Positions 45,131 to 57,616 of a stretch of 64,000 bases of DNA are shown here, in pieces (the stretch's first letter is position 1; every line of letters starts with the position of its first letter). The DNA is taken from positions 2,542,001 to 2,606,000 of the forward strand of contig OZ024842.1 of NCBI GenBank assembly GCA_964017145.1. Reading direction: 5' to 3'. Under the pieces are notes generated by a model, which did no database searches, was not told the origin of the DNA, and saw only the letters and a program-made list of their open reading frames with translations. The position numbers were made by a program, and so were the translations under genes. The DNA is from Agrocybe praecox. Taxonomy: Eukaryota; Basidiomycota; Agaricomycetes; Agaricales; Agrocybaceae.

Positions 45131-47017
45131 TAGTAATGTATACCAATTCCACCATGTATCTTTGTTGTATTTTTAGTAGATAGGACAATAGAATCTTAGA
45201 AACATCGTTGTATTCATTGAATTGGTCTTTTTTTGTGCGAGTTAATATGCAAAGCAAATATGTACCACCCAAAAAGGCTATCTGTAGTCTATTTCCGGAA
45301 CTCGGTAAAATAAAGGTGTTCGTATAAATAGATCAAGATTAGAGATTTGGTAACCGGAGTATGCGGGAAATCTTATTACTATATTAATACATAACAAACC
45401 ATTTATATTTAATGCGGATTCCTTGGCATATGGAAATAATGGATGCTGATTCCCAACAGAGACTCGAGTCTCGATTGTGCTATTTTAAGGGCCATCGGCT
45501 ACAAATATATGTCATTTGGCATTCATGCGACGAGATCCATTGAGGACGTAAAGTAACCAGAAAGACTCGTATAGGTTGAAATTTTGACTGGATTATACGC
45601 TTATGTCAAACAATCGATGCATACTTATCATTTCTCATCAAACCTCGACTGAGTAATCTTGGCGATATCATCGGGCCCCTTACATATATAGCAAATTATT
45701 AGTACTTCCTAAAACAAGGACTTGCGAAATTGTATTACGTGCTTCCGTGTGTCCGAGGCATTAGAACCGACAGAACTTGAAGACATTGAAGAGTTGTTTG
45801 TCATTTTGAACTTGGAAAGTTGCGCATTTATCCCACCATCTCTCATTGTATGTAGCGTTGTATGCCCGTGGATCGTGATCGCCCTCGAGCGCAGGCACTG
45901 TTGCGCCAAGGACTACCTCTGAGTGCCAAAATTCTTGGTCCCGTCTCATTCGCATGGAAACAAAGACGTTAAAAAGTACCCCACTGGCTCTAAGCGAAGC
46001 AAGGTGGGCGTGCACGAGACGATTATAGTAACCAACATGCTGAGGTCGTTGAGAGTGAGAAATGGACTGTCCTGGGGGCCGTGCATTCTTCTATTAGTTT
46101 ATTCTTCAGAAATACGCGAGGGTGATACGCCAAGAAAATTCCGGCCTAATTACTGATCAGGCAACATTTACATCAACAAGACTTAGATAGGAACTACGGG
46201 CTGCCTCGGGCCCTATGGAGTCTTGAAGAATAGCCCAAGAAAATCCGAGCCAGTGTTAGGTTGGTGGGGAATATCAGGTACTTATATTTGGAGGCTGCTG
46301 CTGCTAATCTTTGGCTAATATTATCTCCAAGATAAGCACTGCAGAGCGCTTCAGAATCATGATTTGAGGCCTCCAGTAACCAAATGTCACTGTCCGCGCC
46401 ACTTTATCGATGAAATGGTGTGGACCGATATCACGGAGTATAATGCTCCTGGGAGGCATATGTACTATGTAGTGTGGGGCCCATAGGGCAGTTATTGCTC
46501 ACGCACGCGGGATTTGACGAAGAAAGATCACACATACAAAAGAAGGACCATGTGCAAGCTTGGCTAGTGATTCCTATCTTGATTGGGCAGACAAAATCCT
46601 CATCCGATAAAACAAACGTGAAGATTCCAAGCTTTCTATTCCCAATGAAAATAAGAATGCAACTTTCTGGCCATGGAAATAGGAATAAGCGCGGAACCCG
46701 GGCCATTGAAAATCAGAAAGATAGTAGCCCTCGTAGACTGGTAGCATTGAATTTATTCGAGTGAGTCACACCATGTAATGACGGTAAGAAAATAAATTAT
46801 ACGGCACGGCTGGCGACAAAGAATGTTATCCTACCAAGGAGTCGAGGAACTTCATAGTTGAGCCTCTATTCTAGTAAATGAAGCCGGCATTTGCCGACGA
46901 TGATCCCGTTGTTTGTCCTCAAAACAGATTTGTCAGCCACTCCAACATCAATCGCGTCTTGACTGGAAGCCATTACTTATACAACATACCCTACTTTCAA
47001 TCCTTCAAATCTACGAA
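45131..47017. other. Gene-poor region between Zn2Cys6 gene and U2AF small subunit
   Basis: About 1.9 kb without a supported gene. AT-rich runs follow the upstream gene. A minus-strand frame (46015-45761, 84 aa, FVSMRMRRDQEFWHSEVVLG) and overlapping frames at 46431-46764 are open but unrecognised. No terminal repeats or transposase motifs were found. Confidence 0.35.
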
Positions 47018-47947
47018 ATGGCATCCCATTTGGTGAGCAAAATTCGGGACGTTATCATGTAAAAGTAATATCTGACATATGGCTCTCATTCGAAAGGCCA
47101 ACATTTTTGGTACAGAGCAAGACAGAGTCAATTGTTCTTTCTATTACAAAGTACGTTTTGTTTAATCTCTCATCTTCTTTTCTTTTCTCTCAACAAGGCT
47201 TTAGATAGGAGCATGCCGTCACGGCGACAGATGTTCTAGGAAGCATATCAAACCACCGTTTTCTCAGACTATCCTGTTACCAAACGTATACCACAATCCC
47301 GCACACGATCCAGTTTGCAAACTCACAGAAAAAGAACTGCAAGAAGGTTTTGACGCGGTCTACGAAGATTTGTATTGCGAACTGGCCAAGTTCGGGCACC
47401 TTTTGGAGCTTCATGTATGTGATTTCCCATATCTTTTTCTACCCTGCACGCGTTTTGATTCGACATATCTCTCAGGTGTGTGACAACGTTGGTGATCACC
47501 TTATAGGCAATGTTTATGCCAGGTATGAGTGGGAGACAGAGGCACAAGCTGCAGTCGACAGTTGCAACGAACGTTGGTATGCCGGTACGCAATATTGCTT
47601 TACTTTGATGATTCTTTTGGAAAGTAATCGTGCACTAACTAGGTCGGCCATTGTACGCGGAACTCTCCCCGGTGACAGACTTCCGGGAGGCTTGCTGCCG
47701 TCAGAATGAAAATGGTGAATGCAACAGGGGTGGATTCTGCAACTTTATGCATCTGCGCCTGGCCTCCAAAGATTTAGTTTCGTCGTTGCGTGCTGGACAG
47801 AGACTCGAACGCAGGCTTAATCCTCCGAAGAACGACAGCAGTGGAGGTGGTTGGGAACCTAGTAAACGGGAAGGTGGAAGAGGCAGAAGTGCAAGTCCCT
47901 CAAGGCGTGGCGGGAATCCCGGTGAAGACCGCTGGACAAGGAAGTAA
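47018..47947 (+). CDS. U2 snRNP auxiliary factor small subunit (U2AF35)
   Basis: Recognises the AG at 3' splice sites as part of the U2AF heterodimer in the nucleus. The ATG at 47018 gives MASHLANIFGTEQDRVNCSF once the intron after MASHL is removed. The first CCCH zinc finger is [20 protein letters not shown]; the UHM-type RRM covers about residues 45-140 (VYEDLYCELAKFGHLLELHV, GNVYARYEWETEAQAAVDSC); the second CCCH finger is CCRQNENGECNRGGFCNFMH. The tail is Arg/Gly/Ser-rich and ends GEDRWTRK. The length, about 235 aa, matches fungal orthologues. It converges with ALG14, with 90 bp between stops. Confidence 0.96.
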
Positions 47948-48037
47948 GGGCCGTTGTACATATCACTCAAAAAGTCGGTCTGTATTACTTCTTATATTGA
48001 CACCACATAATTACGATCGATGTATACATTGTGTTAT

Positions 48038-48973
48038 CTAGACAAGCCATTTGCCATTATCTGGTATATGGGCCCCTGAGTCTGGCCATTGGGTAACAAA
48101 TCTGCAGACATGTTAGACGATACTTTGTCTCGAATGAAGGGCGGCCCACCTGTCAGCTAATGGGCGCATTAGTTTGCCCGAGAGCGACAATTTGTGAATT
48201 CGAGCAAAGGTTTCGACATAAATAATGGAAGGTGTAGGTAACCCCAGGAACTGAAATATATCTCGCTCAATTACACGCATACACATATTGAAGTGATACG
48301 TTGCTTACCCTGTTAATGTAAATAGCCAAACATACTATAAAGCAAGTACCAGGGCCGTTTAGAATCAAAGCATCGGCGAATTTCACTGTCTGCTTATTAT
48401 ACAATGGCCGTATTGTAAAGTGAAAGAAACAAAAGAACAAGGAGAAGGCTGCAGATATGGGTACAGTTGTTAGGCGTTGGTGCACGCGTCTCGCTCGTGG
48501 AACTGATAAAATGCTGTACTATAAGAAATACAGTCAGTGTTGTGTACTCGGAGCGAATTCGGTGACGCTATTCACGTTGGGTTTTCCGGCTTTGGGGAAG
48601 CGAGATTCGACTTCCATGGCCTTTTGAATGCTCAAATTGTCACCTTCACTGACTATGTACATTCTTCGATTGTATCTCTTGGGATCCAGTGCAGAAAGAA
48701 GAGCCAATGCTTCGGCTGTGTGTCCTCCTGCATCCAACCTTGAACAAATGCTATACGCAAACAAAAGCAGAAAGGGGCGTTACCTGATCCCAAGAAAACA
48801 GCAACAGTACAGCCAGATGTCCGCTTGATTTGGCGCTTGATTTTCCTTCTAGACCTCGGAAGAATCGAATACAACCGGAGAGTGAACAAGAGGCAGGATA
48901 TCCCAAAGAGCGCCCACATAAAATAGTACTCTGAGTAAAGGACAAGCTTAACGCGCTCACTTGACCCATGCAT
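48038..48973 (-). CDS. ALG14: UDP-GlcNAc transferase membrane subunit ALG14
   Basis: ER-membrane anchor for Alg13; together they add the second GlcNAc to the dolichol-linked oligosaccharide. The ATG is at 48971-48973 (MHGSSERVKLV) and TAG at 48038-48040. One membrane span near the N-terminus (MWALFGISCLLFTLRLYSIL) precedes FLGSGGHTAEALALLSAL, formed over an intron, then RRMYIVSEGDNLS, TVKFADALILNGPGTCF, and PTPSIIYVETFARIHKLSLS. The end is FVTQWPDSGAHIPDNGKWLV. The frame stays open upstream of this ATG into the promoter of APC8, but starts there only with a non-ATG codon, so the 48973 start is preferred. Confidence 0.94.
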
Positions 48974-49059
48974 CTTACAGTCATCAATTGATATTTCCAA
49001 ATGAGGCAACCATTTTTGAACGCGTTTATCAGAGGACGTGTTTGTGCACGACTTCAAAC

Positions 49060-51531
49060 ATGACTTCTTTCTCGGTGGTTGAGCCAAGTACCGTATCGGA
49101 AATCAGGGCTGCTTCTAAAGAATGCCTTGACAGGGGATTGCTGGTTGCTGCCAAATGGTATGTAAATCAGGTTCCACGCCCAAGCCATTGGTTCACATCC
49201 AACTACACCGGACAGGTTGTCGGAACTTGTGCTTTCTACATCGCCGACTAAAAGGAAGGTCGATACAACCCCTTTGTCCACCTTTTCTACGTCGACTCCG
49301 GCAAGGTCGCAATCACCTCACACCCTTCCTTCGTTTGTAGATCGGTCACCTATGCCAACCCAAATCGTAACTCAGGGCTCAGTTTCGGTGAATTATTACC
49401 TCGTCATAATGACTACAACACTTAAGCTCTACAGGAAGACAAATCCTATGAAACCAACTTGCAGAATGAAGATGAAGACGCACTCCAAGCGGCTCGTTCA
49501 TGTTATGAGACTCGAGATTTCTATCGTGCAAGCCATTTGTTGAAGGAATGCAGCAGTGCAAAAGCGAAATTCTTGAGACTTTACTGTCAATTTATTGTAA
49601 GTAAATATAATTTACATGTTATCGATTTATATCGTTCAATTAAAATATTATATGAAGGCGGCAGAAAAGAAAGCCCAGAGAGATTGGCATAAACTTGACA
49701 GTGCGTTTCCAATTCAATGTGATACTCTGGAAAAGTCTGATAAATATTTCAGATAATCGTCACCAGCCCCACACACCAATCAATCAATCTCTAGGCGAGC
49801 TTTACGACCTTGTGAAGGATGACAACGATCCATGGCTTCTTTTCCTGTTAGTTTTCACAAGTGACTACCTTGAATGATTTAGCTTGACTCAAAATTACCT
49901 AGGAAGGCGCTGTTCCTCTCCAGGTTATCACGGAGGGAAGAAGCGATTGAAAGCGCCCTTCTCTCTATAGCTGGATTCAAGTGGAACTGGTCGACTTGGA
50001 CGCTTCTCGGTAGCTGCATAGGCGACGGAGAGGAGGTATGTCTTGAACTCACCGCGCTTGTCGCATTGCATGCCGCTTACTCCCACAGTTATCTTCTATT
50101 TTACATCTGCTACCATTACCTTCAGATCACCCCCTGGTGCAACTATTCCAAATCAAGACATTGAACGAACTCCACAATCCTTCCGAGCACGAATTACAAC
50201 TCTGCGATCGGTTGCTCAGCTCGGATTTTTTCCCGAACAGCATCTGGATAATGAGTTTGAAAGCATGTGTTCTGTATCACATCCACGGTCAGCTGTCATT
50301 CCACCTCTGTTCCTTGCCCCCTTTTTTTCTAAGCGTAGATTCTACCACAGATTTCTCACAAGCTGTTGTACAGTTTGAAAAGGTCCTTTCGATTGATCCT
50401 AATCATATAGATGATATCGACATTTATTCGAATGTTCTTTATGTTACGGATAATCGTTTGAAACTATCGAAGCTAGCCCATGAATTTTTGGCCTTAGACA
50501 AAGATCGGCCAGAAGTCTGTTGTCTAATTGGTACGTCCCGACATATAGGTACTTATTGAACCCTATAGTAATACGTGCTTTCAGGGAATCATTACTCACT
50601 ACGAGCTGAGCATGAGAAAGCTGTCAAATATTTCAGGAGAGCCACTCAGCTTGACCGGACGTACCTTTCTGCCTGGACCTTGATGGGGCACGAGTATGTA
50701 GAGATGAAAAACTCACATGCTGCTATCGAAGCTTATCGACGAGCCGTGGGTACGGATAATCTTAGTGTTTCCAAAGGCTGAATACTAATTTGTGGGGCTT
50801 AGATGTCAATCGCAAAGATTACAGAGCGTGGTATGGTCTCGGGCAAGCGTACGAACTGCTAAGCATGCATCACTATGCTCTGCATTATTACCAACGCGCA
50901 ACAGCCCTCCGGTGCGGCTTACTACTGTCTGCTAACCTCTAAAACTGACCGCAAGTTAGACCTTACGATGTTCGTCTGTGGCAATCACAAGGGATGTGTT
51001 ATGAAGAGATTGGCAGGTTGGTTCTATATCCATTGTAGAGGAAGTTTGCACTGATCTCACCCCTGATGAAGACTCCGAGAGGCTGTGGAATGCTATAAGC
51101 GTGCTTTGATACCAGCTGATCCTCACGAAATCACTATAAATCTCAAACTCGCGAAAATCCATCGTACTCTTGAGGAGTATTCAGAAGCAGTGGCATATCA
51201 TCGGAGGGTTGTAGAAGTGTGCCAAGCTGATTGTAAGTATTAACATGATCTTATCTTTGTTGACCTTGGCATTCTCACTGATCGTCGGGACTCGGATTAT
51301 GTAGTGCGGCCTGTCCAAGACTATGCCAAGTCCAGCCTCGAAGTTGCAGAGTACGAAATGCGCATCCCGGATGGCGACCTGACTCTCGCCAAGGAGTATC
51401 TTGAACAGGTTGCTGCCAGCAATGCTGAAGATGTGGGCAGAGCAGCGGACATGCTCAAGGTCGTTAATTCCATGATTAAGAACAAGTTCAGCCAAACTAC
51501 TGGTGATCGACGCAATCCAGTAGACGTGTAG
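49060..51531 (+). CDS. CDC23: Anaphase-promoting complex subunit 8 (CDC23)
   Basis: TPR subunit of the APC/C ubiquitin ligase that controls mitotic exit. The ATG at 49060 gives [20 protein letters not shown] and an Apc8 N-terminal domain ([20 protein letters not shown] after splicing, then [20 protein letters not shown]). Long TPR array: [60 protein letters not shown], and [20 protein letters not shown]. About ten short introns. The end is [16 protein letters not shown], with TAG at 51529-51531. The start lies only 86 bp from ALG14, so the two share a compact bidirectional promoter. Confidence 0.95.
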
Positions 51532-52345
51532 TACAATCGATTATTATATAGCTGGTATGCATTCTCATCGAAGTTGATTACCTAGACAGGGATTTGAATC
51601 GTTCATTACTCATTAAAAAATTGACGATATGTTGCAGTGGAAAGTGACACTTCTGATAGGGTGAGCAGGAAAATCTGCTTCATAAATTGATCTTCAACCA
51701 ATGCAACATACGACTTCATGAAGCATAATATTCCTTACATAGCGACTCTCCGTAGGCCCGAGAGGTCAATGAACATTCGAAGCCACCGGAGACCTTTGCC
51801 ACATTCCCGGTGCGCACTGTAACTCCGAGAGTCTTGGAAACAACTTTTAGAGGCCTCTCAGTTCGGAGTGTGCCACTGTGTGGGCTTCAAATTTTATTAC
51901 TGCGTCGCGCAATGTTCTGTTCCGTTATGAAATCTTCATTCCTTGAAGTGACAAAGGCCCTCCGAGTTCGATGGAGCGTTCTTCGGAGTCCGGACATGTG
52001 AGGGCCCGGGTGAGGCCTGACGGGTACTTGAATAGTCTTCCCAGATCTTCTCTTCAATCTTCACACGAAAGTGGGTTTTTGAGGTTGGGGTATGTCTGAT
52101 TTATTTTAATATCTATTATATTTGCCTTATAACAACCTTATAAGTATCATTACGATCGACCATAAAAATAGGCGCGTAGATAGGTATACCTTTTTGATCC
52201 AACCGAAGTATTCATGATTTTAAGTTTGTACGATGTATATGTGATGTTCTTCAAGTTTTAATTCGATTGCAATGCGTTAACTCGATATCATTGTGTTGAT
52301 CATTCCGACTGGAAAAGATCATTAAGACCGGGAAGCTAATTACTG
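51532..52345. other. Intergenic region APC8/GLTSCR gene
   Basis: About 810 bp without a supported gene. The part at 51740-52010 has repeated CTCCGA/TCGGAG blocks and a perfect 10-bp palindrome, AGAGGCCTCT, at 51849-51858. The right part is AT-rich and probably holds the downstream promoter. Confidence 0.4.
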
Positions 52346-53823
52346 ATGTCATGCAGCAATAAAAATACGAACAAACAAGGGGCATCTCTGGTCACGGGCT
52401 TAGTCACGCCTATACTTACACCGACTCTCGAGGAAGGGATTATGTCGACAGCCTTCACCAGCGGATATAGTTCTCATCTCGTTCCAAATAACCAAAGCTA
52501 TCAGATTCTGCCACCGGTATCCTTTACCCCTAATGGCCAATATGCATCCTCCTCCTCTGGAATGTCCGCTTCCAACTGGCAAACGGGATTTCATTCTGAA
52601 TCACAAATCACAGTTGAACCCAATGCGAACTCGAAGCCACTAGTTAATTTGAAGAGAACGCCAGAAGAGATCGAGTATATGGAACAAACAGAAAAAAGGT
52701 AAATATATTCCGCTCTCTGTCTATATTGCAAGTTAAATTGAAGACTTTGGGAATAGGGTGTCTGCGAAACTCAAGGAAGACCTAGAAAAGGTTCTACACC
52801 CCGATGTAGACTCACCTTTCGTCGACGAAATGGATGTCATTAATCGGCTTTTGCCTTATCACGTATTTCAACAACCCAAAGAAGATTTGTCTGCTATCGT
52901 TGCCGGGAAAGGAAAGGAAAAGGCGGCGGGTATCGATTGGGATGACGAAATAGCAGGTTTGACTTAAATTTCAAGTTTCTTTGACTTAATCTGACTATAC
53001 CTCAGTATCCAAGTTGTCTCTGGAGTGCCTAAAGAGAAGAGAAGCTATAAGAGAACGCTGGAGAAAGTTAAAGATCCGATGTGGTCAGGTACTATATCCT
53101 TCGTAAATTCTCCAAATGCTTAACATTAACAATATACGGTATTTCTAGCGCCCAGCTCCCGATAGTCAATCTTATTATCTGGCGCAAGTCATTCTAGACG
53201 CAGACCGTTCGGAGAATGCCTGGTTAAGTAACGAACTACGGACAGCGCGCGCAGAAGTTGAACGGATCGAACGGGAAAAGCGGGCGGCAAATAGCACTTC
53301 GAACATGGCTCGGATGTCCCATTTTAGTGTGGCCCCACAGCCAGTGATGCCTTCAACAGCTCAAACGCAGTATTACCGTGGATATCCTTACGCATATACT
53401 CAAGCCTACGGCACCATTGCACCTACCCCTGCTCCGACAGTATCTAGTTTTCCTATTTCTACAACTCCATCCACGACTTCCGCTGCGTCCACTACGAACT
53501 ACACACCGTATCAATCGACCAGTGCCATACCTGTCCAGCTACCCGTTGCATCTTTGCCAGCGCTCCATGCTTTGGGAATAACTCCGGTACCTGCTACTTC
53601 CTTACCGCCAGAGGGCCAACCACAACCACCAGCCGTTTTACGGGGCTCTACAGCAAATGGCACCATTTTAAGCTTGGAGATCAACGTTTCCTTATTGCAG
53701 AGTACTCAAATGAGTGGGTTGGCGATGATCCTAAATTCTTTAGTGACTCGGAATAATGCTACTGCGGGAACAACAGTGAATGCGACCAGCATCCCAAATA
53801 GTTCGGCATCGTCTACGAGCTAG
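52346..53823 (+). CDS. GLTSCR (BICRA-type) domain protein
   Basis: Nuclear protein of about 430 aa in four exons. The ATG at 52346 gives MSCSNKNTNKQGASLVTG; a second in-frame ATG is at 52442. The first ~110 residues are Ser/Thr-rich. The GLTSCR domain then covers about residues 105-220: NLKRTPEEIEYMEQTEKR, LEKVLHPDVDSPFVDEMDVI, NRLLPYHVFQQPKEDL, and REAIRERWRKL. The C-terminal half is Pro/Thr/Ser-rich with Tyr repeats (YYRGYPYAYTQAYGTI). In animals this domain defines BICRA/BICRAL of the non-canonical BAF complex; membership in a fungal SWI/SNF-type complex is an inference. An ETERA-type catalytic motif is absent, as expected for a scaffold. Confidence 0.78.
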
Positions 53824-54074
53824 TTTCTGTTACATTATTTGTTTATTATACTGTACTTTTATACTTTTAGTCAAAGCCAGGTGGTTTGAAGCTGTCATTT
53901 TTGGAACGAATTGCCTTATTGGGCCATAATCACCGTCACTTTGATGCCTGACATTGCCTGTGATGGACGGAGGTAATCTCTCACTTCTGTTTTATCAAGT
54001 CCGCTGTACCTCTACTTTCCTTCACCTAGGGCATATGCCCTCTAGCTCATATACTTTTTTGTTTTCTCATCTGA

Positions 54075-57000
54075 ATGTCTGAACAACTGCAGGAGGGTGG
54101 TGCTACGCCTCGACAGGTGCCCATTCGGCATAATAGCAGCGCAACAGTGCCCCTCATTGGTGAACACGAGGAATCAGCTTCCCCTACAGAGAACAGTAGA
54201 CTGGAAGCAACTAGTAACAACTGGTCATATGGGACTCTTCCGACGCGTCGACGCGTTTTCAACAAGTCGGCTGTTCGCAAACAGCTACCTCTGCTTCGGA
54301 ATAGCTTAAGCAGGACTCGTTCGCATTCTTTCGCTCAGTCGACACCTTTCACTCCTGCCTCTTTCCGTGACTTCTCATTCTCTCGACTCAATCTACGACC
54401 AAAATCAACATACGACGAACCCATCCAATCAAAGGCCGGGGAAACTCCTGATGCCGATGCACAGGTTAACGGAATTCGAGTGTGGTATTCTTCCTATACT
54501 TCAATCGATTGGCTGCACGATGCTATCAAGGACTCTGCGCGATTTTCAAAACTCAGGAAACGCAGGTCAATACGCTCGCGGTTTCGCCTAGCATTTGATA
54601 AGAGCCTCGGATGGATAATAGTAACGATAGTGGGATTTCTTTCAGCCATCGTGGCATTCTTAGTTATTCGCAGCGAACAATGGCTGTTCGACCTGAAAGA
54701 AGGTCACTGCACCAGTGGTTGGTGGAAGGCCAAGCGATTCTGTTGTCCTCAACTTGATGAGGATCTTTCTGTTCTTGGCGCGCGGCTTTGCCCTGCCTGG
54801 AAGACGTGGTCCGATGTGTTGTCCCTCGCCGACAGTGACTCTGAGGCTAATGCAATTGAATACGTCTCATACACCGTCATCGCAGTAAGTCTAGCTTTTA
54901 TTATATTACTACGTAGATTTGTTAACAAATTGAAATCAGCTCTTGCTCGCATTAGTGTCTTGTTTGCTTACTATTCATTTGACGAATTCGACGACCTTTG
55001 TTACTCGGAAAGAATTGGGCAATGCTCCTTCTACGCTATCTGCATCCCCTCTAGACCCTCAATACGAAAATGGTGTGTCAGGGCCTAAACGGAAAATAAT
55101 GTATTATGTGCGTGTTTCTTGTGTCTCTTCAACTTGAAGCACCTCCATTCTAATGGAAACCCCTGTCAGGCTGCTGGAAGTGGAATTCCCGAGATCAAAA
55201 CAATTCTTTCAGGTCAGCGATTTTCTCATGATCGTTTCTATTCCATTCCAACTGACCGATCTCAGGCTTCGTAATCCATGGATATCTCGGTGGAAGAACC
55301 CTCTTCACCAAATCCGTTGGACTGGCTTTGTCTGTCGCATCTGGTTTGTCTTTGGGGAAAGAGGGGCCATTTGTGCACATTGCAAGCTGTGTTGGGAATA
55401 TCGTTAGTCGAATTACAACGAAGTATGAAAACAACGAAGGTATGACCCTCCTTCGCAGCATATATTAATAAGTGTTAATCCGCGGCCCAGCGAAACGTCG
55501 TGAAATCTTGAGCGCTGCCTGCGCGGCTGGAGTTGCAGTTGCGTTTGGTGCCCCTATTGGAGGCACATTGTTTAGCCTCGAAGAAGTCTCGTATTTTTTC
55601 CCTCCTAAGGTGCGACATTACATCACCGTGATACGTATGGTTCGCTCTAATCATCAATGATGGTAGGTTATGTGGAGGAGGTCAGTATCATATTTCCATT
55701 CTTATCTCGTTGTCAGTTCTCATGCTCTAGTCCGCTAGTTTTTTCTGTGCAATGGTAGCTGCCATTACTTTGAAAATGCTCGATCCATTTGGAACAGGCA
55801 AATTGGTTCTATTTCAAGTGACTTATGATAAAGTTGGTTCTTCGGCTTTCTGCTACTGGTCGAGAACCTAATCACCCACATTGAAGGATTGGCATGCTTG
55901 GGAACTTCTTCCTTTCATAATTTTGGGGGTCCTCGGGGTGTGTGTTCCAATTTTTGGTTAGCTATCCCGAAATTAAAACATTCGTCCTAGGGGATTTACG
56001 GAGCTTATTTCTCGAGGTTAAACTATCACTGGAGCAAGAACATTCGCAATAAGACGTTCTTAGCGGCGCATCCAGTGATCGAAGTCTTACTTGTAGGCAG
56101 CTTAGTCGTCTCTATTCATATTTTTACTCACAACCCCACAGATTACATTTCTAACTTCGATCCTGTGCTTCCTGAACCCATACACAAGGATGGGTGGTAC
56201 CGAACTCATCTATAATCTTTTCGCAGAATGTAAAACCGGTTCCGGAAATTCCCATTCGGGTTTGTGCGTTGTTGATACTGGGTCGTATCAACACGTATGG
56301 CCTGTAGTGAGGTCAATTTTGGTTGCATTGCTGGTGAAAAGCGGCTTGACCGTTATTACATTTGGTATCAAATTGCCCGCAGGAATTTTCATCCCAACTT
56401 TGGGTGTTGGAGCATGTGCTGGTCGTGTTATGGGAATAGCTGTTCAATACTTGCAGGCGAACTATTCGAACGCCCCATTGTTTCGATCTTGTGGTGGGGA
56501 TGTTGATTGTATTTTTATTTCATTTTATTTTCTTGTCGTAACATCTCTGACTGACATTTTGCAAAAGGTATAGTGCCCGGTTTATATGCTATGGTCGGAG
56601 CCGCAGCAGCACTTTCTGGTGTAACGGTAATTGCTCTTCATTCATTTCCTTCGAGAGGTTCTCAAGCATTCATTTAGCGAACGACTGTGTCATTGGCCGT
56701 AATTATGTTTGAACTCACAGATACACTTACCTATGCTGTCCCTGTTATGTTGTCCGTTCTTGTCGCGAAAACCGTAGCTGATGCGTTGGAGCCAAAAGGA
56801 ATTTACGATCTCGTCATTGAACTTAATCAACTTCCGTATCTCGACTCCAAGCACGAATACCTATGGGGTAGTCTTCAGATACACGAAGTCGTGAGTCTTT
56901 ATTATGTATGCGCCGTGGATGCTTCTTTATTTTGGATTAAGATTTCCCGAGATGTTGAAGTCATAAGATTAGACAAGAAGAACACGCCAGCTACTTTGAA

Positions 57001-57616
57001 AACTCAATTATTGAGCATGACGTCTTCCGGTGCTGATGACAGTGGTTTCCCAATTGTGCGCAGCGATGCTAACGACGATGGCTTCCGTTTGGTTGGGTAT
57101 ATTGGTTCCAATGAACTTGATCATGCTCTAGGTATGTCTGAACTTAACACCTTTCTATTCCCACCCTTGATTATTCGACACAGCCTTGGTGACGGAGGAT
57201 TCGGAGGATGAGGTCCATTTCCACACGGCTTATTCGCATCCAGCAGCTTCGTCTTCTATTTCTTCTCTCCAGGATTCCAGCCAGCCATCGAATATAGCAC
57301 TGGATCCCTTCGACTTCACTCCATACATGGATCAAGTGAGCAATAATTTGACTCCAATATATCCGTATACGAGTCTCACAATTTCTTAGGCTCCCCTTAC
57401 TCTGGTCAACAACTCTCCTATGGAGTTGGTCCATCAAATATTCGTAAAACTTGGTGCAAGATACGTTATAATAACAGATATTGATGGGTTGTGTAAGTTC
57501 CTAAAACCCGTGATATTTTACTCCGGTAAATAATTGAATGTTACCTTACAGACGAGGGAGTAATCGACAAGAAGACCTGGCTTGCGTTCTTGAGCGACTT
57601 AGAAGAGAAGTCTTGA
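54075..57616 (+). CDS. CLC family chloride/proton exchanger
   Basis: Endomembrane CLC protein of about 850 aa in twelve or more exons, similar to the ClC-3/4/5 branch and yeast Gef1. The ATG is at 54075 ([14 protein letters not shown]). Selectivity motifs: [30 protein letters not shown] with the gating glutamate, and [18 protein letters not shown]. The proton glutamate is in [13 protein letters not shown] followed by PPKVMWRSFF, diagnostic of 2Cl-/H+ antiport rather than channel activity. Two C-terminal CBS-like modules ([18 protein letters not shown] to [29 protein letters not shown]) close the protein, and TGA is at 57614-57616. One exon is only 14 nt (55667-55680, VMWRS). The likely role is acidification or ion balance of Golgi/vacuole. 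Confidence 0.93.

Noticed and set aside
48974..49087. N-terminal extension of ALG14
   Set aside because: The open frame upstream has no ATG and overlaps the APC8 start; the ATG at 48973 gives a normal ALG14 N-terminus.
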